From Solicoccozyma terricola (Eukaryota; Basidiomycota; Tremellomycetes; Filobasidiales; Piskurozymaceae): a stretch of 22,438 nt of DNA. The translations under genes and the position numbers were made by a program. Each line of letters begins with the position of its first letter. Within the stretch, counting starts at the first letter, position 1. The notes under the pieces were generated by a model, which was given only the letters and a program-made list of their open reading frames with translations, was not told where the DNA came from and ran no database searches. This document shows, piece by piece, positions 17,853-22,438 of this stretch. The stretch lies in NCBI GenBank assembly GCA_001600875.1, contig BCLD01000026.1:143838-166275 (forward strand), written 5' to 3'.

Positions 17853-18192
17853 TGTTGTTCGACAAAGGTTGTAGGCAGGTGAAAGTATTGGGTATGGGTG
17901 CTTTTTCAATACAATGACAATCTCTACCTCGCTTACCGTGACTATATAGATGCAGGAGTGGCTTTAGAACAATAGAGAAATCGGTTACCCTTCTTCCTAA
18001 GTCAACAATATAGTGTTGTTGACTTATAACAATGGAATGCACTTAGATCCATGTTTCCCAGTCTTGCTTCCTTATGTCTCTCACTGGTCCTTGAGACATT
18101 CGTGCTCCCAACCTTCTTTCCATCTTGACACCTGGTCTGTTTGTGCAAACAGGTACATCCACCTTTGCCACCCTGTTGCCACATCCAGAACA
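17853..18192 (-). repeat. Minus-strand copia LTR, related to the LTR at 10520
   Basis: The reverse complement of this segment aligns with 10520-10839 for nearly its whole length. Shared blocks include GGTAACCGATTTCTCTATTG, CTCCTGCATCTATATAGTCA, CACCTGCCTACAACCTT and the terminal GAACAACA. The 5' end near 18192 (TGTTCTGG) is less certain because that part has diverged and contains a short palindromic insertion (ACCTGTTTGCACAAACAG). A hairpin, GTCAACAA with complement TTGTTGAC, lies at 18001-18026. It sits between the two arms of the inverted duplication, in the opposite orientation to the two plus-strand copia elements. Confidence 0.85.
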
Positions 18193-18507
18193 GGTACATA
18201 AGGAAACCAAGATCACTGTTGTAGAGAGGATTTGGCTCCTTTTCAACATCCAGGAAACGTGCCCCAGCTGCTCGTTATAAGCCCGGCCACCCATCTACTC
18301 AAGAAATGGCAGAGCCAAACCATTTTGTTTGATGCTAACTGGGACAAACGGAGACTTGTTTGTTTTGCGAAGTGGTAGTGTTGTGCTCTTTGGAACAGTG
18401 GACGTTGTATAGGCAGGTGACGATGATTCTTCCGTGCCAGGAGAACCTTCATTCTCTCGGTTAAAGATCTCAGTGTTAATGTCGACCTTGAGGGCTGAGG
18501 TGTACAC
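18193..18507. other. Spacer between LTR and right duplication arm
   Basis: A minus-strand frame of 78 codons (18531-18295; V-V-Y-T-S-A-L-K-V-D-I-N-T-E-I-F-N) continues from the right arm and ends L-P-F-L-E before TAG. It could be a 3' exon of whatever gene the duplicated sequence comes from, because the arm ends at a GTAAGT donor and acceptor-like CCAG sites. The product is unrecognised. Confidence 0.35.
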
Positions 18508-19010
18508 CACCTGGCAAGGGAACATGAGCAAAGATCATAATACCTGCATTCGTCGATTGTCTTACGGCTCGCCCAATCCTACGTTTCACATCCAAAGTAC
18601 CATTTCTTGAGCTCACTTACCCACTCCCTGAAATCTTCTCCACTTCGACTGACCGTCAGAATTGGATGAATGACTTTCCCAGCTCCCTCATCAAATTACT
18701 GAATACTCTTCTACCTTCGAAAGTTTCTTTTCCACGCGGGCTTCCACACGGGCAAGATGTATGTAGCTTATGATGCCAAGTTTGATGCGGCAAAGGCATC
18801 TAGATATTCTGATGCAACTGCTTGAGGAGTGAGAGAGAGGGCACCCAATGTGAAGTTGGGAGCTTGAAATTGGAGAATAGTGGTTCTGAAGCTTTGATTA
18901 GCGGGAATGCTGGGAGAACGATCATTGATCGTCCTTGAGGTGCTTACAGTTTCGATTGGGAACAGTATCTTGGCATCACTCACAAAGGCCACCACCTCAA
19001 TGGAGATCCC
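18508..19010 (-). repeat. Inverted duplication, right arm
   Basis: Minus-strand counterpart of 17177-17632 and the longer, probably less decayed copy. A 96-codon minus frame (19058-18768) covers its first part: G-I-S-I-E-V-V-A-F-V-S-D-A-K-I-L, and later I-L-Q-F-Q-A-P-N-F-T-L-G-A-L-S-L-T. After a stop the sequence continues to S-G-E-D-F-R-E-W followed by GTAAGTGAGC, which looks like a splice donor. I do not recognise the protein. The unit is more likely a captured or duplicated gene fragment than a standard retroelement domain, but this is open. Confidence 0.75.
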
Positions 19011-19381
19011 ACATACCCAAGGGCTACAGATAAACTGTCGAAATTTCGCTCGATTCATCGAAATTCAAGTAATCAAAGAAGTCATTAACGTTAACGTGTA
19101 TAGAAAATGCGTATCAGTGGTCGGTAAGTGAAAGGAACCAATAGATGGGAGCAGTGAAAGCTCTGACATACAAGCTCCGACATACATGTCTCGTTCGCTA
19201 TTCGGGAACCACAACCTATGCTACGCCTCCTTGAGACATTCAAATCGTAGATTCTCGGGACAGACACTCATCAGCTACGCATGTCATCGATTCCGATGGC
19301 TTCGTCTTTTCTTGGGATGTTTCGCCGCTGATGGCTTCACAGAATCCCTCGCAATATAATATAGAGCAGGTGACTTCCAAG
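19011..19381. other. No gene recognised upstream of truncated copia
   Basis: Short frames only. The word TCCTTGAGACATTC at 19230-19243 also occurs in the minus-strand LTR at about 18089-18102, so a scrap of LTR may be present. An imperfect doublet AGCTCTGACATACA / AGCTCCGACATACA lies at 19160-19186. Confidence 0.35.
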
Positions 19382-19456
19382 TTCCGGGCTCCCATGTTCC
19401 GGGCTTCCATGTTCCGGACTTCCATGTTCCGGCCTTCCATGTTCCGGACTCCCCTG
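19382..19456. repeat. 15-bp tandem repeat, five units
   Basis: Five near-identical units of TTCCGGGCTTCCATG start at 19382, 19397, 19412, 19427 and 19442. The period is a multiple of three. The minus strand therefore reads as a pentapeptide repeat of the type R-N-M-E-V / R-N-M-E-A within a 66-codon frame (19440-19240), with no other sign of a gene. It ends about 50 bp before copia similarity begins. Confidence 0.9.
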
Positions 19457-19481
19457 ATCAGGTGGCTGCTACTGACAACCC

Positions 19482-20645
19482 ATGCCTAGGCTTGAGGTTC
19501 GGTTCATAACAGGATGCGACACTTTGCTTCTCAAGAAATCGCTCTATGGATTGAAACAATCGGGCAGGACATGGTGGATCGAGCTAGGAAACAAGCTTGC
19601 AACTCTCGGATTTCACAGACTCGAATCGGATTGGGGTCTCTATGTCAAGCCTCAGACCCCAATGGAAGACCCTGTGCTCCTCTTGGTCTATGTGGACGAC
19701 TTTGTTATCGCAGCAAGAACGACAATGGTAATACAAGACTTGCTCAAGAAACTCAAGGGATTCTGGAAGCTATCGGAAATGGGGGAGGTTAGCACCATCC
19801 TGGGGATGAAGGTTACTCGAAATCGGACCATAAGGAGAGCATGGGTAACTCAACCAGCTTATATCGATCGCTTACTTGAACGCTTTACACAACACCTCAA
19901 CAATCGCACTAAGGTTGCACCACTTCCAAAGATAGCAGAGGACGACAGCAAACCGATACCATTGACACCATATCAAGACATCATCGGATGCCTACAATGG
20001 CCAGCTGGATGTACAAGACCAGACATCAGCTTTGCCGCATCTTACCTTGCGAGATATACTGCAAACCCAACTGAAAATCACTGGGAATTGGCACTTAGGA
20101 CAACATCCTATCTAGCGCATACAAGAACAGTCGGGCTTACACTTGGAGGACCGAATCAAGTCACTTCAACTGGATGGGTTGATGCAGATTGGGCAGGCTG
20201 TCACGACACGAGGCGATCAACAACAGGTTACCTATTTAAGATCAACAACTCGCCAATTGTCTGGAGTTCAAAAAGGCAACAAACAGTCACAACCTCAACA
20301 GTTGAAGCGGAGTATATTGCTATTGCTGAAGCTGCAAAGGAAGCTCTGTGGCTTCGGAACTTACTCAAAAAGCTAGGGTTTGAAAACATTATCACGGGAG
20401 CGACAGTTCTTCATACCGACAATCAAGGAGCAATCCGACTTGCAATCAATCCAAGTACACACCAGAGGAAAAAACATATGGACATCAGACATCATTTGAT
20501 ACGCGAGTTAATCCACAACAAGTCAATAGCTTTGGAGTACGTTACTACAGGCGAGCAACAAGCAGATATCCTTACCAAACCACTTCCTGGACCTCGACAT
20601 TCATCAAACTTGATACAACTGGGTTTGGGAGAACCTCGAGCTTGA
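19482..20645 (+). mobile_element. 5'-truncated Ty1/copia RT-RNase H, open 387-codon frame
   Basis: The open frame runs from 19482 to TGA at 20643-20645. Copia similarity begins around residue 12 (C-D-T-L-L-L-K-K-S-L-Y-G-L-K-Q-S-G-R-T-W-W). The polymerase motif Y-V-D-D is at residues 70-73, L-G-M-K at 107-110 and L-Q-W-P-A-G at 171-176. The RNase H blocks are D-A-D-W at 234, D-T-R-R-S-T-T-G-Y, V-E-A-E-Y at 274-278, T-D-N-Q-G-A-I at 312 and A-D-I-L-T-K-P-L-P-G near 361. The fingers part of RT, integrase, protease and gag are missing, so it cannot replicate alone. The lack of stops or shifts makes it the youngest copia piece here. It ends 7 bp before its 3' LTR, after the polypurine tract GAGCTTGAGGGGGAG. 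The nearest relative in the window is the decayed copy at 9060-10519, with clear but incomplete similarity. Confidence 0.93.
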
Positions 20646-20652
20646 GGGGGAG

Positions 20653-20857
20653 TGTTGGAAGTGGCGAATACTGTGCTATGGTTGATGCCGAAGTATAGCA
20701 TTGCAATGCATGGCAGTGCATGGCACTGCAGCATAGCAAAGGATGCAGGTGGCAAAGATCTTTGTTCCAATGTTGTAAGAGTACTATATAGGTCGGCCAC
20801 TTCTGGTAAAGCTCGATGTACGACAGAAGGAAAATAAAAAACCAATTATTTACAACA
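20653..20857 (+). repeat. Copia 3' LTR, 205 bp
   Basis: Starts TGTTGGAAGTGG right after the polypurine tract and ends TTATTTACAACA, so the ends are TGTTG...CAACA. A TATA box GTACTATATAGG lies at 20781-20792, with an A-rich stretch (GGAAAATAAAAAACC) near 20830. It is not similar to the LTR at 10520 beyond its ends. No matching 5' LTR is in the window. Confidence 0.85.
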
Positions 20858-21975
20858 GCACCGACATACTTCGGAGCTGCTTAGCTGTGATTTGAGAGTT
20901 GCACATTCACGGTCTCGCACCTCTGACAGAAGCTTTGTCTGCAGCATCTGCATGAAACGGATAGGGCCTAGCGAAACAAGCAATACTATCACAACGTCAT
21001 CACAAAACAACACATGTTTCCGAGGCTACTTGAAGACTCCTACAGCAGCGAATATACAACACACAAAGTGACACAAGATGGGATCCGGCGGCGCTGTGCT
21101 GTGGCGTAGTCTGCATGGATGGGTAAACGTCCGAGCGGCGGCGTTCAACCCAGGATGAGTCGAGGGACGTGCGGATTTATTGCCCAGTGTACAGACCACT
21201 GAGGTGGCTTTACCGTCAAGTGCTGGAGGATTCAGGCATCCGTCAGTATCGTCCCTGAGGCGCTCAAAATGCAGTGCACTAACCCCGCAGCCTCAAAGGC
21301 GCTGTCGACAACTTCCACAGCCACTAGCACGACGTCGTTGACTGGAAGACAAGATCCATCGACACATTGGCATCGTGTGTTCTCTTCACACAAAGCTCCT
21401 CACTAGAGGAGGGGTCCGCAAGGAGTAACCCCGCACCAACTCCGATGGAGAACGCAACCTCCTTGGGCACGTCCAAAGCCTCTAGCACATATCGGACGAG
21501 TACGGAGATCTATGAGAAGCCACACTCAGCCCCGGTTTTACCGAGTACTTGTACAACATGTTCTCACCATGACTGTTTGGAAGTTTCGAAGGTCAAATTA
21601 TTGGTCTAGCGTAATTGGTGTTGTAGTACAAGGACTGAGGTTTAAGTGAGGACGATGATGTGGATATTCGTACACGATTAGGTGTTGGACAATTAGGGTA
21701 GCCAGAATTGGGGGTCGGGGGTCGGGGGCGGGCATTAAGTATTGATCTGGCTATTTCACAGGACGGTGGCGAATAATTCTGGTGTATTGCGAGTTCCAAT
21801 CGCCATTGAAGTAAATCTTTCCCCTCTGTAAGAGCCTATTCGAGCTGTGTGTTGAGAGGGAAGGCGGGCATCGCCCTGTTGAATGCACTCTTCAGGTATC
21901 CAGGTTGTCATGGCCACGTGGACTATCTCACCACCAACTCTAGGCAGCTCCCCACCACCTGGCCTCTTTTCTCTT
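20858..21975. other. Long stretch without recognised gene
   Basis: About 1.1 kb from the LTR end to the integrase frame. Frames are at most 80 codons and unrecognised. A G-rich motif lies at 21710-21732. From about 21890 a frame-broken H-G-H-V-D-Y-L-T-T resembles the pre-integrase region that normally precedes copia integrase, so the last 100 bp probably belong to the next element. Confidence 0.45.
21710..21732 (+). other. G-quadruplex-type motif
   Basis: Four G runs of 5, 5, 5 and 3 are separated by loops TC, TC and C. This satisfies the usual G3+N1-7 pattern on the plus strand. It is not adjacent to a recognised gene. Confidence 0.7.
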
Positions 21976-22438
21976 CAACATCATCACAGTTGCCGAGACA
22001 GAGATCCCAGTCCATTCGTCTTCACTTCTTTCTACTACTACACTGAGCCACTCAGCACCGTGCATATCGACATATGGGGACCAGCCTCAACCCCATCTCA
22101 TGGCGGTTGCCGTTACTTCCTTACCTGTTACGATGACCATACCCGTAAAGTCCATCTCACATTTCTCAAGCACAAGTCGGAGGCGTCCATGGCCATGAAA
22201 GACTATATCGCGCTGGCCGAACGACAAACAGGGCACAAGATCAGGTGCATCCGATCCGATGGAGGTGGTGAATTCTGGTCAACTGAGTGGACCCGTTATG
22301 TGAGCGAGAGGGGGATTGAACATATCCGCACACCACCCGACGCACATGCACAAAATGGTCGGGTTGAACGTGTCCATCTCACCGTCCTCGACGGTGTACG
22401 CACGACGTTGATCCAATCCGGTCTACCAGCCACCTTCT
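21976..22438 (+). mobile_element. Ty1/copia integrase, runs off the window
   Basis: An open plus frame reads without stop to the window end. The integrase core shows H-I-D-I-W-G-P (first catalytic D at 22069), F-L-T-C-Y-D-D-H-T-R-K-V, S-D-G-G-G-E-F (second D), and N-G-R-V-E-R with the E 36 residues further on, the D-D-35-E spacing. This enzyme inserts the element cDNA. The upstream H-H-C-C zinc-binding part is not clear: only an open H-H-H-S-C stretch precedes it, and similarity further left is in another frame. It is a separate insertion from the element ending at 20857. The core appears intact in the visible part. Confidence 0.9.

Noticed and set aside
17658..18042. Minus-strand frames beginning M-K-K-H-P-Y-P-I-L, also seen at 10783 on the plus strand
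   Set aside because: The shared peptide is only the translation of the common LTR end and is not a protein family.

Overview
The window looks like nuclear DNA of a filamentous fungus, most likely a basidiomycete (Agaricomycetes). Every recognisable host gene is split by introns of about 45-75 bp with GT...AG ends, and the proteins are fungal types: a PDR-type ABC transporter, a SulP sulfate permease, an aromatic-acid-exporter-like (ArAE) transporter, a sterol glucosyltransferase with GRAM and PH domains, a salicylate-hydroxylase-like FAD monooxygenase and a MARVEL-like four-helix protein. The species cannot be fixed from sequence alone. Several N bases (7183 and about 8304-8492) show that the assembly is imperfect around the ArAE gene.

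Layout. 1-2331: remains of a plus-strand Ty1/copia element, consisting of a protease/pre-integrase relic, tandem repeats, an RNase H relic and a probable 3' LTR. 2721-3563 (-): five-exon MARVEL-like gene with a stop at codon 8. 4623-5860 (-): 3' part of a sulfate permease (last helices plus STAS). 6342-6911: a TATA box without a convincing gene. 6912-8647 (-): C-terminal half of an ArAE transporter in eight clean exons. 8648-10839: copia island, with a short inverted filler piece, a decayed plus-strand reverse transcriptase/RNase H and its 3' LTR. 10840-13179 (-): N-terminal half of a PDR ABC transporter lacking Walker A. 13896-15377 (+): N-terminal GRAM/PH part of a sterol 3-beta-glucosyltransferase with a premature stop and no catalytic domain. 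15579-16720 (+): 5' part of an FAD monooxygenase. 16964-19010: an unidentified sequence present as a diverged inverted duplication around a minus-strand LTR. 19482-20857 (+): a 5'-truncated copia element whose remaining reading frame and LTR are intact. 21976-22438 (+): integrase of another copia element running off the window.

The host genes do not form an evident pathway. They share a fate: all are truncated or carry inactivating changes, and copia pieces lie at several breakpoints. The clearest case is 8648-10839, where two minus-strand transporter genes both lose the end that faces the copia island. This suggests that the DNA once between them was lost and replaced. I see no new defence or regulatory system. 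The notable content is the pattern of decay: a missing P-loop, a Y-V-G-D reverse-transcriptase motif, several lesions that look like C:G to T:A changes, an inverted duplication around an LTR, and minisatellite-like arrays beside truncated copia pieces. Exon boundaries were worked out by hand from frame and splice signals.
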